64,000 nt of DNA from Paludibacteraceae bacterium (GCA_016937795.1 JAFGVV010000005.1:1-64000), one strand, 5' to 3'. Positions 35,001 through 43,059 are shown, numbered from the stretch's first letter. A program made the numbers and translations. Notes: generated by a model from the sequence alone, not told the origin.

Positions 35001-37221
35001 CCTGGCTGTTGTACGCGGTTACAGTAGCAATAGAGCTGTTAACCCCAACGGTAGGGTTAGGAGGCCGCACCACTACGCCAAGTTTTGTAGCTTTAAAAGC
35101 CATACCCGAACCAATAGCGAGAAAACCGTTTTCGCTTGTCATATCGGGTACCGACCCGGTAGTTGTAAGTTCTGTTCCGCTAGCCGAGCAGGGCGAATAG
35201 CCCCAGTAATAAGACCCGAAATATCCGATATAGGCTGTGGAATCGGTGTTAAAGTTGCTGGCTGCCTCCCCGCTGTTATATTGTAGTTTTACAACCAACG
35301 ATGTAACACCTGTACTGCCTGATTTGATAAACCATTTACGGTTAATTGTTTTAAGTTGTTCGTTGGCATTGTTTAGCGCTTCGTCGGCAACTCTTATGGC
35401 ATAAAAATCGCTATTGCCCGAGCCTGTTGCGTTGGCTTGCAGTGTGATAGGGTTGAATGATGAGTTGCCAACCGGAAAACGGAATATACTATTGTCGGCT
35501 TTTACATTTCGTACAAATCGTCCCGTTCCGTTTGTTTTGATGTAGGCAATGCTGCTTCCGTCAGTCACATTCGCTGTGGTCAGGTTGTAATCTTCGATGC
35601 TCAGCAATCCGCTATTGAGTGTTAATAAGTTGCTGTTGTCTGTATCTACGCCGAGGGTAACTCCCGATGTGCTGTTGATTGTCAGATTGTAAAAATTTGC
35701 ACTACTACTTCCGGAAATCGTTTTTGCGCCATTCTCGCTGAAAACAATCGTACTGTTCGCAGCATTAAAATTACCATTGTTATTCCAGTTTCCTGATATA
35801 TTGTGTGTAAAATCTCCGGCTGTAAAATTAGATGCGGTTTCAATTGTCAGATTTCCGGCAACCAGCAATGCTCCGGTAGCTGTTTTTGTTCCACCGGCAT
35901 TGAATGTGATATGATTAAAATTTGAAGCGCCAATTTGTTGAGCAGAACTGCCATTAAAATTTATTGTGCCTGAACTTACTAAGGTTCCGTTTTTGGTCCA
36001 GTTGCCGGCTACATTATGTGTGTACGATCCTGCCTGAAAAGTAGCTGCTGACTGTATGTCCACATTTCCGTTGATAGTAAGTGCGGCATTTGCTGTGCTG
36101 TTTGAACTGAAAAAAATCAGATTGCCGCGTACAGTCAATGGCGAAGCCTGAAAACTTTTGCTACCGCTACCGCTAATGTGTAAATGTCCGTATTGTTGCG
36201 ACGAGTTCAGTGTCGAAATTGTTTGTGTGGTGCCCAAGTATTCAATAACAGAAGTTTCAGCTATACTATGTGTGCTGTAATTTAGCGGAATACTGTTGGT
36301 ACCACCTATTCGCAGGGTGGCATTGTTATCGATGGTAAGACTACCACCTGCGTTCACACGGTCTATGTTATATGAAGTCAAATCGAAAGTACCTGTTTTT
36401 ACATGAATCAAACCATTCATTGATGTTTTGTTTTGATTTAGTGTAATACTATTGCCGATGCCCTGATCGATAATTACTCCTCCAGAACCGGAAAAATTCT
36501 GCGGAAATTCTGTTCCCGTAATTCTTGATACGGTCCCTTTATATTCTATTGTTGAAGCAGGACCGTAATTCAGAGTTTGTCCGTTGTTGTTAAATGATGC
36601 TGTACCCTGCAGCGACATAATACTATCTATGGTAAGTGCACTGTAAAGTGTTTTCGTTCCCGAGCCCGAAAAAATTATGTCTCCACAGGCCGATGGCAAG
36701 CCGTATGTGGACTGGTTTGATCCGTAAAACTCATAGTTTGAAGTGATATACACGGTTTTAGCCCCCCCGGTTGTAAGCGATCCCAATACTCCATAGGCAT
36801 TGTCGGTTGAAAACTTTCCATTCGGTCCTAATATAAATGCACCCGAAGTATAACGACTGCCTGCATTGAAAATTATTTCCCCATTTACAGTGAGCGTTCC
36901 TGAACTGCTGAAATTTTGAGTGGCAAGCAGAATAACACTTTCGCCAAAAGTAGCACTACCGCTAAACGAAGCCGACCACCAGGTGGATATCACAAATATG
37001 TCGCCCGGTGTTGTGAAGTTTGATGCAGTAGTTCCACCACCCAATGTACCACCTGTGCTCCAACTTGAAGGATTTTGTGCGCTGCCCGAAGAAAAAGTCC
37101 GCAAATAATATGTGGCAGCATTTAACGAAACAAAGCTGCTGCAAAAAAGTATTAGAATTAGGACGTTTTTTAAGGAGGGTTTAAATAAGTTTGGGATATA
37201 ATGTAAGTTTCCAGATGCCAT
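29041..37221 (-). CDS. Giant T9SS-exported surface protein with beta-helix repeats
   Basis: A 2726-residue secreted protein. A signal peptide (hydrophobic core VLILILFCSSFVSL, cleavage near 36) is followed by many irregular parallel-beta/filamentous repeats of the type FNNLTINSTSGV or LTVNGNLNIESGA. Three related modules with W-G-x-x-x-x-D-W-x-x-x-x-N-W and a following VP...IP segment lie near residues 1190, 1500 and 1930. Residues about 2505-2638 form a distinct domain (SDRFVDKMWLFSD ... GWDGYKF ... GSTYEFSA) that is also found in the neighbouring protein 38156-39001. The last about 75 residues are a type A T9SS sorting domain (DGKLLVHNN ... GRILGEY ... GTYLVRT ... KIVVTE). It is likely an adhesin or sheath-like surface protein anchored after Por secretion. 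No enzymatic motif was seen. Confidence 0.88.
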   Translation of the reverse strand: MASGNLHYIPNLFKPSLKNVLILILFCSSFVSLNAATYYLRTFSSGSAQNPSSWSTGGTLGGGTTASNFTTPGDIFVISTWWSASFSGSATFGESVILLATQNFSSSGTLTVNGEIIFNAGSRYTSGAFILGPNGKFSTDNAYGVLGSLTTGGAKTVYITSNYEFYGSNQSTYGLPSACGDIIFSGSGTKTLYSALTIDSIMSLQGTASFNNNGQTLNYGPASTIEYKGTVSRITGTEFPQNFSGSGGVIIDQGIGNSITLNQNKTSMNGLIHVKTGTFDLTSYNIDRVNAGGSLTIDNNATLRIGGTNSIPLNYSTHSIAETSVIEYLGTTQTISTLNSSQQYGHLHISGSGSKSFQASPLTVRGNLIFFSSNSTANAALTINGNVDIQSAATFQAGSYTHNVAGNWTKNGTLVSSGTINFNGSSAQQIGASNFNHITFNAGGTKTATGALLVAGNLTIETASNFTAGDFTHNISGNWNNNGNFNAANSTIVFSENGAKTISGSSSANFYNLTINSTSGVTLGVDTDNSNLLTLNSGLLSIEDYNLTTANVTDGSSIAYIKTNGTGRFVRNVKADNSIFRFPVGNSSFNPITLQANATGSGNSDFYAIRVADEALNNANEQLKTINRKWFIKSGSTGVTSLVVKLQYNSGEAASNFNTDSTAYIGYFGSYYWGYSPCSASGTELTTTGSVPDMTSENGFLAIGSGMAFKATKLGVVVRPPNPTVGVNSSIATVTAYNSQDIPTVVTTASTFEMSSTNNIVRFSSSNPSLPLEGTIAVNTLSAELDYIAFNISTWNNDSAEHLSTATTIATITSGEKLASGTSDTFKVLKGAIYKPATSGDWSEVQWLLSNDGGVTFNNATTTYTFDATQIIQIPINISINLDTAVSLHSLLIEGTVDVVSGGTLTLNHSDNDLNDYNIHVHGTLKNSGGLVVNTNEDYPIEMHGGTYWHATDGGSIPVSNWYEHDGGFSTCKITGIKMTTVSGLNQEFENFTWDNASQSVTQTLTSDLTVKQNLTLTNGKINTASFAVIHYAAGSLSVTNGYIVGNFRKHVPNTTNPTVTLPVGDTNTYAPVSITFTGDITGSGYLNSYTSQAQPPRASGLNQTKYVNRKWTITNNSISGFTSYSPTFTYSSDDKAGSPDEQNFVVSYFSDSHWTIANAGTRTELSTQATGLDHFTDFFVGESDCSENYAVWFGGTNTDWHTASNWCNNAVPTSSVDVLIPSDIVNYPVISQNATAKNIEIEENASLTLGDDTLTIIGNILNSGSFETNVSTVILSGNSPQTLTGKKDFYNLVIDNVSGVIADDNISVSQKLDIQSSNPNSSTGALKINAGDTLYLGVNAAVSGTGEVTGTITRTHTFTVNETYRLNNAKSFIRFNEKPGQTLPTSISINTSIGNTPVWTGKAAIAREYSIAQTSAENTDAAIMINYLSSEVPETIDESKLSIWSKAYAEPNPVVTDEGWANYNEDENYISLSSINFGVFPSVLGYFHVALSETATDIKTWNGSESSDWHNAANWTPAGVPENLAVIIPDSDLSIHDPEIPADTAIIRYLILQNNAILNSADSGVMRITGTGNVWSTERDAVFNPGNSTVEFYNNEAAMFIAGNSNFHNITIYGGVKLNPAENSHVKISGLILNYGIFNAAESHSTVEFNGSVDQNIINPNGLPSGYHNLIMSGPGTKIMAETVEIGGNLTVNSTMNTTTNNATIFMNSALQNKVQYISGNTEIDFYNLTIDNQKGVQANNDIIVNGTLRLSIANISATEGALHIPSDTLTMGINATTTGIGEVSGYIKRTEFNTGIFYSFGNKNTGIRFNTGSKLPDRITINSLPGVQPSWKTNAIFRTNDPTQSGADNTSIGTVRNAYQDSELNGINEKDLAQFVHNFTYDISVDKGRTSYNLTENWVEITNVNISQFSGSFNTVQQSLGASTVETRTWNGLHDTDWGNQYNWTPTGVPGTNTSIIIPSGTTFSPTLPSSTTTELKSVTIEAGATLNGATESVLILNGGNGTWSNNGGTFNPGTSTVKFTNSAATLSGSTDFYNFSIDKDTTVLTIAEGTNIRISGEATNVGTGFADGPSTVEFNGGDQSVVLPDNLLKMFYNLTLSGTGTKTLPAEAFTVYGNMKVEGSTTVSASHSVNVMGSLEIESGATLTAAGTDNKVTGHFTNHGTYGLNENAALTLEGNFANHGTFNQTNGSVIFAGNAAQHIEGSSITTFKDLDIRNNNGVTIAADTSVIVGNYLKVRENTKITIINGRELQAQKIVNQSGVNGIVIKSNINGPNGTLIFHNHEDSTVEATVEMYSKAYIDMAQASGSQYKWQYFGIPVRSLRADPTFYGSYIRQFAEATGTWTQLNNSSVLLPFNGYQITHTSPKAVVFQGELLNEDQTKLLDYTSTSPYRGQAVLSNPFTAAIDINDIVFGANMDPTVYLYNTGSYGEWNSNKGSIAQEDSNTPGQYIAAPNITAGTGGIPGQIPSMQGFLVRGSSLPDRNITLPYISAEKNAKAQRAKRAYEFVYSVVEVISDRFVDKMWLFSDPSLSKSFNPGWDGYKFMGSTITPQIYGRYNTSSFQVHAVDDYDNTELGFRPGTESKYLLKFSHHKVTESYPQLYLIDLFENKTTDISQSGSTYEFSALAGDVAATRFRIVRSPGMTTSLNENTFSAIHINYVDGKLLVHNNSNENGYIQLFDTSGRILGEYQYGAKSTSEHILNVTPGTYLVRTHFSDTSRNSKIVVTE

Positions 37222-38083
37222 AATATTAAATGTTGTGGCATTTTGTTTTATAATAAATTGTGTAAATGCCTGGTTGTTAAAAAATGGAAATTGTATTTAG
37301 ATTATTTATACTCAAAAATAATGTATTTGAGATTGAATAGTGTCATTGTAGGATTTGTGAGAGACTGTCGCTGAAAAACAGATAAAACATGACATTCTCT
37401 GCTATGCAAAATCTACATGCCTTTAAATATTAAATAGTTAAGTGTTTGTATTTCAATGCAATACGCTCCTATTTTGTTGTTTGTAAAAGATGTTTGTGTA
37501 AAAGGTTGTATTATAATTTTTAGTTTTTGAAATTGTATTTGTGTTTTGCAATAAGTTATTATTTAATTGATTAGCTCATAAATCCTTCTTTTTTTAATGA
37601 TTGTTTGTATAACAAAGTGTTGAGTTTTAGTGATTGCAAAGCCCTTAGTTATATAAAATACTACATCTGTTGTAATTATTGCTACATTATGTAGGTCTGT
37701 TAGCTGTATATTTCTTTGTAATATAACTGAGTATATGTTGTTCGGTGTGGCATGCAAATTATGCTTTTGAAATTGTCTGGTAAATAATGCAGCAATAAAA
37801 TATGATGAACTTTTTGTCGAAAATTATTGGATAGTCATGTCTTCAAAACAAATATATGTACATAAATGTTGGTTAAGTAATTTGTTGAGCAGTTTGTAAA
37901 AACCTTAGCTGTGTTGTTATAAGAGACAATGAAGTGATTTTAAATGTTGGTTAAAATTGAATTGTAGACTTGAGTGAGAATATTCAAAAAATCAAATTCA
38001 GTGTACAAAATAAGTTCAAATGAGTAACCTTAGTTGGCTTGTTTTATATTTGGGAATATTGTTATTTTTCTGTAGAATATAAA
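37222..38083. other. AT-rich intergenic region, no gene
   Basis: About 860 bases of strongly AT-rich sequence upstream of the giant surface protein gene. No convincing ORF, repeat or promoter with both elements was seen. Its right edge is the terminator of the gene at 38156. Confidence 0.6.
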
Positions 38084-38111
38084 AAAACCCGGCTTATTTA
38101 AGCCGGGTTTT
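38084..38111 (-). terminator. Intrinsic terminator of the 38156-39001 gene
   Basis: A perfect 13-bp stem: AAAACCCGGCTTA (38084-38096) with TAAGCCGGGTTTT (38099-38111), flanked by A/T runs so that the minus strand ends in T residues. Confidence 0.9.
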
Positions 38112-38155
38112 AAATTTGTATTTTATAGAATTGAATCAGATTCAGATTCAAAGAT

Positions 38156-39001
38156 TTATTTTATCAATACTGTGGTTGTTTCTACGTCTGTTTCAACTGC
38201 TACAGCTACTACGTAAGTGCCACCCTGAGTGTTGGTTTCGATTGTACTCGGACCTTCAGGTCCTACTGTAGTTTCAGTGATCACTTTACCATTGCGTGCG
38301 TTGATAACTTTTACTTTGGCTTTTTCTTTGTTAGGATTGTTAACCATTATTTTCTTGCCATGTGAGTGTACTTTTACTTTCTCAGCTTTGTTTACTTTCT
38401 TATCTTTCTTACCTTTCTTATCTTTTTTGTCTTTCTTATCTTTTGGGTCGTTAGGTACAACTACATCTTCTTCTTCTTCGGCAGGTTCCTCAACTACTGG
38501 TTCCTCAACAACTTCGATACTTGTAGCAAGTGAAAAACGGTCGGCAGGATCATCAGCATTGGCTGTAAATGTATAAGTTGAACCATCGGCTGTAATATCT
38601 ACGGTTACATTGCTTATGCGGTCAACCAAAAAAAGTTGCTGATATGTAAGAGCCAGGTCGTATTGTGTAAATGTAAATGTATATTCACCACCTTCGTTTC
38701 CGGGGATAAAACCGATTACATCTCCGTGCACATCATTGGTTGTAGAAACCTGATAATTTCCATCTGTACCCATATAATATACCTGAGGACCTGTTGCATT
38801 CGATGAGAGAAATTTTGATCCATCCCAACCATTGTCAAAACCGTCGGTTGTTCCTTCAACACTAAATACCCATACACGATCTGTATAATATCCATCAGTT
38901 ACATCAATAACTGTACATGTTCTCGATTGAGCTGCTACAAATGCAGTGGAAAGTAATAATACTGTAACTGCAAGGATTGATTTTAAATTGATCGTTTTCA
39001 T
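38156..39001 (-). CDS. Secreted protein with GWDG domain, Lys-rich linker and T9SS-like C-terminus
   Basis: A 281-residue protein. Signal peptide 1-25 (VAAQ|S). Residues about 30-158 form a beta-rich domain (DRVWVFS, GWDGSKF, GPQVYY, GFIPGNE, QQLFLVD, DGSTYTFTA, DPADRFSLA). It aligns motif for motif with residues 2505-2638 of the giant surface protein. An acidic stretch (about 164-180, EE-rich) is followed by a strongly basic tract with KDKK/KGKK repeats (187-203). The C-terminal about 75 residues (GKKIMVNNPNKEKAKVKV ... GGTYVVAVAV ... VLIK) resemble a type A T9SS sorting domain. The charged linker could bind polyanions or mineral surfaces, but that is speculation. A strong terminator follows the gene; a TAATTTTG box at 39071-39078 may be its -7 element. 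Confidence 0.82.
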   Translation of the reverse strand: MKTINLKSILAVTVLLLSTAFVAAQSRTCTVIDVTDGYYTDRVWVFSVEGTTDGFDNGWDGSKFLSSNATGPQVYYMGTDGNYQVSTTNDVHGDVIGFIPGNEGGEYTFTFTQYDLALTYQQLFLVDRISNVTVDITADGSTYTFTANADDPADRFSLATSIEVVEEPVVEEPAEEEEDVVVPNDPKDKKDKKDKKGKKDKKVNKAEKVKVHSHGKKIMVNNPNKEKAKVKVINARNGKVITETTVGPEGPSTIETNTQGGTYVVAVAVETDVETTTVLIK

Positions 39002-39707
39002 AATACTTTATTTTAAAAAATTATTTATTGAATGTTTTTTGTTCGAAATAATTATTGCATTTCGTTGATTCAAAATTACAAAGAATTGACTTTGTTGATA
39101 CGGTTATTGTGTCTGTAGCATTGTTATTTATTGTGTGTAGTAAAAAGTGTATGAGTAGTTGTAATAGTTTTGTGTTTTGATTGAAAAATATATATTTTTT
39201 TTTTATATGCATATTTCTTAAGTGTCAAATAATCAATGTAATAAATCTCCGTTCGTATTACAACTTACCGACCTTTTCCTGTGCGTATTTGGGATGAATT
39301 CTGACCAATATGTTTGTGTATGAGTATGTTTACTGCTAAGTAGCAGACTCTGTTTTCCTGTTTTTATGCTGTAAGTCCATGGTGTGTTTACATAAATTAA
39401 TATATTTAACGCTGTTTTGCCAGGTATTTAACGTATATTTTGTAGGGATAATCTTTTTCAACGTTCAATTTGTAGTATATTTTTTTGATCAATCAGATTT
39501 AAAGCGATAAAAAAATGACCGGATTGAAGAAATTCCGGTTGTAATAAAATCGGGTGCTCAAAAAAATTCTGAAATTTTATGGCGAAAAATGATTAAATTT
39601 GCATGCCTGTTTATAAGACTTAGTGCAATTAATTCATTTGTTTTGGATGCAAGAAACTGATATCTTATTTACATAACTTACATACACACTATTTACAATC
39701 AAATTAA
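39002..39707. other. Divergent intergenic region between 38156-39001 and manA
   Basis: About 700 AT-rich bases with outward-facing candidate -7 boxes: TAATTTTG on the minus strand (39071-39078) for the secreted protein, and TAAATTTG on the plus strand (39594-39601) for manA. A small hairpin ACCGGA...TCCGGT lies near 39517-39539. No gene is supportable. Confidence 0.55.
39594..39601 (+). promoter_or_regulatory. Candidate -7 box for manA
   Basis: TAAATTTG matches TAnnTTTG and would give a leader of about 100 bases before the ATG at 39708. The -33 region (about 39571-39575, TTTTATGG) is a weak match. Confidence 0.4.
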
Positions 39708-40685
39708 ATGGAAAACTTACTTTATCCTTTAAAATTCAATCCCATATTGAAAGATAAAATTTGGGGTGGTGCAAAACTTGGAAAACTTTTCGGGAAAGAA
39801 GACAAAACAGGAAAACTTGGTGAAAGCTGGGAGCTGTCAGGTTACGAGGGCGACGAGTCGGTAGTGACTAATGGCTTTTTAGCGGGTAATAATCTTACTG
39901 AACTTATCGAAATTTATATGGGCGACCTGGTGGGCGACAAGGTATATGAAAATTTCGGTCTTTCGTTCCCGTTGTTGTTCAAACTAATTGATGCCAACGA
40001 AAATCTGTCGATTCAGGTGCATCCAGGCGACGAAGTGGCTATGGAACGCCATAATTCATTTGGCAAAACCGAAATGTGGTATGTGCTCGATGCTGATCCC
40101 GGTGCCGAACTGATTATTGGTTTTGAGCGAAACTGCGATCGTGAGGAATATCTTGCAGCACTTGAAAACGACCAGGTGGAAAGCTTGCTGCAGGGCGTTC
40201 CTGTGAAAAAAGGAGATGTGTTTTTTATTCCCGCCGGACTTGTACACGCTATCGGAAAAGGTGTGGTAGTAGCCGAAATTCAGCAAAGTAGTGATGTGAC
40301 TTATCGTATTTACGACTACAAGCGCGTCGACGATCAGGGTAACGAACGAGAGCTGCATACCGATGAGGCGCTTGATGTGATTAATTTTGCTGCTTCACCA
40401 AATCCGCAAACAATTTACAGCGAACGTGCGAATGAAATAAATCAACTTGTAACCTGCGAATATTTTACAACCAACCTGCTGAAAATCGATGCACCGATTA
40501 CACGGAATTATGGCGATATTGATAGCTTCAGAGCTTATATGTGTCTCGAAGGTAGTTTGCTGATAGAGTCGGAGGGAGGCAAGGTGATTGTAAACAAAGG
40601 CGAAACGGTCCTTATTCCTGCTGCAATCGATGAGCTTGGATTTACTCCCGATCAATCGGCTACATTACTCGAAGTGTATTTGTAA
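39708..40685 (+). CDS. manA: Mannose-6-phosphate isomerase, class I (cupin)
   Basis: A 325-residue zinc-dependent isomerase interconverting mannose-6-phosphate and fructose-6-phosphate, feeding GDP-mannose synthesis. Its length fits the short Bacillus-type class I enzymes. The zinc ligands are visible: Gln103 and His105 (SIQVHPGDE), Glu122 (GKTEMWYVL) and His180 (FIPAGLVHAIGKG). The conserved VVAEIQQSSDVTYRIYDY follows (188-205), with the catalytic arginine at 200. The C-terminal cupin half ends with KGETVLIPA. It is followed within 20 bases by the yqaE-like micro-gene and then an SGNH hydrolase, probably one transcript ending at 41581-41625. Confidence 0.94.
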   Translation: MENLLYPLKFNPILKDKIWGGAKLGKLFGKEDKTGKLGESWELSGYEGDESVVTNGFLAGNNLTELIEIYMGDLVGDKVYENFGLSFPLLFKLIDANENLSIQVHPGDEVAMERHNSFGKTEMWYVLDADPGAELIIGFERNCDREEYLAALENDQVESLLQGVPVKKGDVFFIPAGLVHAIGKGVVVAEIQQSSDVTYRIYDYKRVDDQGNERELHTDEALDVINFAASPNPQTIYSERANEINQLVTCEYFTTNLLKIDAPITRNYGDIDSFRAYMCLEGSLLIESEGGKVIVNKGETVLIPAAIDELGFTPDQSATLLEVYL

Positions 40686-40705
40686 ACCCTTTAAAATTTA
40701 ATGCT

Positions 40706-40858
40706 ATGTCATTCTGGAGAGTCGTGCTGTGCATCATTTTTCCGCCACTGGCCATTGCCGACAAAGGTTGCGGATCGTTTTTGCTGGTTTTTCTGCTTAC
40801 GCTTGCCGGTTGGGTTCCCGGAGTGATAGCAGCATTGATCATCAATAATAAAAAATAG
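40706..40858 (+). CDS. YqaE/Pmp3 family membrane micro-protein
   Basis: A 50-residue protein. The translation begins MSFWRVVLCIIFPPLAIADK and continues GCGSFLLVFLLTLAGWVPGV before ending IINNKK. This matches the Pmp3/UPF0057 pattern: a first hydrophobic helix with PPLA, a GCG turn, and a second helix with LTL-GW-PG. Family members are stress-induced proteolipids of the plasma membrane, linked in yeast to membrane potential and salt tolerance. The ATG at 40706 is preferred over 40701 because only this frame gives the family sequence. It lies 20 bases after manA and 6 bases before the SGNH hydrolase gene. Confidence 0.9.
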   Translation: MSFWRVVLCIIFPPLAIADKGCGSFLLVFLLTLAGWVPGVIAALIINNKK

Positions 40859-40864
40859 AAAATT

Positions 40865-41563
40865 ATGCAGGCACTTAATTTGCTTAAAACATTTGTTATG
40901 TGTGCTTTTTTAATCACATCCTTTAAAGCCGATGCGCAGGATTGGGCAAATCTCAAGCGTTATCAGGACGAAAATGCTGCTTTGCAGGCTCCTGCCAAAA
41001 AGGAAAACCGGGTGGTATTTATGGGAAATTCCATTACTCAGGGCTGGAAAGAAAGTCGTCCTGAGTTTTTTGCGAACAATCCATATATATGTCGTGGTAT
41101 TGGTGGGCAAACATCGCCGCAAATGCTGATTCGGTTCAAACAGGACGTGGTGGCGCTGCAACCCAAAGTGGTTGTAATTCTTGCCGGTACAAACGATATT
41201 GCCGGAAATACAGGACCTTCGACACTCGAAATGATTATGGATAATATCAGTTCGATGGCCGAAATAGCTACTGCCAACAAGATTAAGGTGGTACTTTGTT
41301 CGGTGTTGCCTGCTTTTGATTATCCATGGCGAAAAGGCAAGGAACCCAATGTGAAAATTCCGCAACTGAATGCCATGATCAAAAGCTATTGCGAAGCAAA
41401 AGGCTACACTTATCTCGATTATTTCAGCGCCATGAATGATGGTAACAACGGTTTAAAAGCCGAATATACCACCGACATGGTGCATTGCACAGCCAAAGGC
41501 TACGAAGTGATGGAAAGTCTGGTGCAGTCTGCCATTCAGAAGGCTCTGAAAGCAAAGAAATAA
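40865..41563 (+). CDS. Secreted SGNH/GDSL-type hydrolase
   Basis: A 232-residue esterase/lipase-like protein with a signal peptide (about 1-24, ending ADAQ). The SGNH blocks are visible: block I VVFMGNSITQGW with nucleophile Ser56, block II Gly (GIGGQT, about 80), block III AGTNDIAG with Asn110, and block V TTDMVHCTAKGY with Asp204 and His207. Substrates in this family include acyl esters and acetylated sugars in the envelope; the exact one is unknown. Its position six bases after the yqaE-like gene suggests co-transcription with manA. Confidence 0.9.
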   Translation: MQALNLLKTFVMCAFLITSFKADAQDWANLKRYQDENAALQAPAKKENRVVFMGNSITQGWKESRPEFFANNPYICRGIGGQTSPQMLIRFKQDVVALQPKVVVILAGTNDIAGNTGPSTLEMIMDNISSMAEIATANKIKVVLCSVLPAFDYPWRKGKEPNVKIPQLNAMIKSYCEAKGYTYLDYFSAMNDGNNGLKAEYTTDMVHCTAKGYEVMESLVQSAIQKALKAKK

Positions 41564-41580
41564 ATACTTTCTTGATGAAA

Positions 41581-41625
41581 GCAAATTACGCGAATGCTTT
41601 ATGCGTTTGCGTAATTTGCGTTTTT
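41581..41625 (+). terminator. Intrinsic terminator of the manA-yqaE-SGNH operon
   Basis: An 11-bp stem GCAAATTACGC (41581-41591) / GCGTAATTTGC (41609-41619) followed by GTTTTT, about 18 bases after the SGNH hydrolase stop codon. Confidence 0.88.
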
Positions 41626-41682
41626 AATTGTTTTGATAGAAGTCTTTAGAGTACTTCTTTGCGCCGTACAGGGCAACTGTAC

Positions 41683-41714
41683 ATTACAATTATCAATTGT
41701 CCATTGTCAATTGT
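41683..41714. repeat. CAATTGTCCATTGTCAATTGT intergenic repeat
   Basis: A short run of overlapping CAATTG palindromes just downstream of the creD stop codon. This phrase is familiar as a dispersed intergenic repeat in Bacteroidota genomes. No function is known. Confidence 0.5.
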
Positions 41715-41730
41715 TTTCCTGAAAATCGAT

Positions 41731-43059
41731 TTATTCCTTTTCGGTAATATCTTCCTGTTTGTACCATTTTATTTTTCCGGACACATACATGATTATACCC
41801 AGTATGACGAATAATCCGATGCTGCCAATCAGCAATGCAATATCTTCAAGTTGCAGTACAATATAAAGGAAAAGGTATAGTCCTGCCAGTATGCCTGCCA
41901 GCAGTGCAGTTTGTTTTTTGTTTTTGAAAATGCTGTTTGCATAACCTGCAATCAATGCTATGGTCGATACGCTGGCAATGGCATAAGCCCAGCCAAATCC
42001 TGTTTGCTCCGAAATGGAGAGTAGCAGGCTGTAAAACAATATCAGCGCAATCCCCACCAATAAATACTGTACAGGATGAATTTTTTTGCGTGTAATTACT
42101 TCCACAAAAAAGAACACCACAAAAGTAAGCGCAATAAACATAAATGCATATTTTGCCGAACGCATATTTTGCTGATAATGATCTACTGTATCCACCAGAT
42201 TTACGCCAAACGAGCTGTCTTCAAATGTTTTTACATTGTTGTCGGTCCATGCTTCGGGAATGTTGCGGTTAAAATGCAGTACATTCCATTTTGCTGTAAA
42301 TTTATTGTCGGCAATGCTGTATTCCGGACTGAAACTCCCGCTAAAGCCGGGTGAAGCCCAATTACCGTTTACTTCCACCTGAGTACTTTTGCCTGCAGGT
42401 ACAAAGTTTATGCTTTCCGAACCTTTCAGTTTCATACTGCCCGAAAAGGATGCTTTCCCGTTTGTGAAAAGCGATTCAGGATGGTCAATAGCTATGCGCA
42501 AACCAGCTCCAATGGCATCGGTCTGACCGCTGGCATCTGCTATTCCTGTCATGCTTCCGGCTTTAAATTCAATGTCTTTTGTAATGCCGCGCAAATCAGA
42601 TATCCCGATTCTGAAATACGCGCCTGCCCAATCGACTTCTGCATTGGCCGGGAAATGTGCTGCCGGTTGGTTGAAATGGCCAGAGAAGCTGATGTCGCTC
42701 TTGTAGAGTATCGATTTATAAATACCAAAATGCCTTTCTTCGGGCGTAAGTGCAACTTTTATATCCAATTTCTCCGGCGTTATGCTAAGCGTGCTTTTCT
42801 CAATGCTCATGTTGTTTTTGTTATCCACCGTTTTTATCTGATATGGTATTACCAGAAAAGGACCATTTAATGTTTGAGCCAGACTCCATTTTTCGTTGAT
42901 TTTCTGAATGGTTTCCTTGCTTCGCATTTGGCGTTCCAAAATTAATTCCTGTATCATTGCACCCGGAATAAGCAGCAGTATACTCATGATTCCGATAAGA
43001 ATGCCTTTCAGCGTAAGCGATTGTCCGAATTTTTCGACTTTTTGAATTTTTGTTTCCAT
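41731..43059 (-). CDS. creD: CreD-family inner membrane protein
   Basis: A 442-residue protein with an N-terminal transmembrane helix (about 18-38), the family phrase LILERQMRSKETIQKINEKW just after it, a large periplasmic beta-rich domain (about 60-300) and a cluster of five to six C-terminal membrane helices (about 305-430). CreD is known in enterobacteria for envelope integrity and colicin tolerance; its molecular activity is unresolved. Here it is the last gene of a compact operon: membrane protein (43427-44029), winged-helix regulator (43131-43421), creD. A creBC-type two-component system is absent, so control probably comes from the local winged-helix protein. Confidence 0.88.
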   Translation of the reverse strand: METKIQKVEKFGQSLTLKGILIGIMSILLLIPGAMIQELILERQMRSKETIQKINEKWSLAQTLNGPFLVIPYQIKTVDNKNNMSIEKSTLSITPEKLDIKVALTPEERHFGIYKSILYKSDISFSGHFNQPAAHFPANAEVDWAGAYFRIGISDLRGITKDIEFKAGSMTGIADASGQTDAIGAGLRIAIDHPESLFTNGKASFSGSMKLKGSESINFVPAGKSTQVEVNGNWASPGFSGSFSPEYSIADNKFTAKWNVLHFNRNIPEAWTDNNVKTFEDSSFGVNLVDTVDHYQQNMRSAKYAFMFIALTFVVFFFVEVITRKKIHPVQYLLVGIALILFYSLLLSISEQTGFGWAYAIASVSTIALIAGYANSIFKNKKQTALLAGILAGLYLFLYIVLQLEDIALLIGSIGLFVILGIIMYVSGKIKWYKQEDITEKE

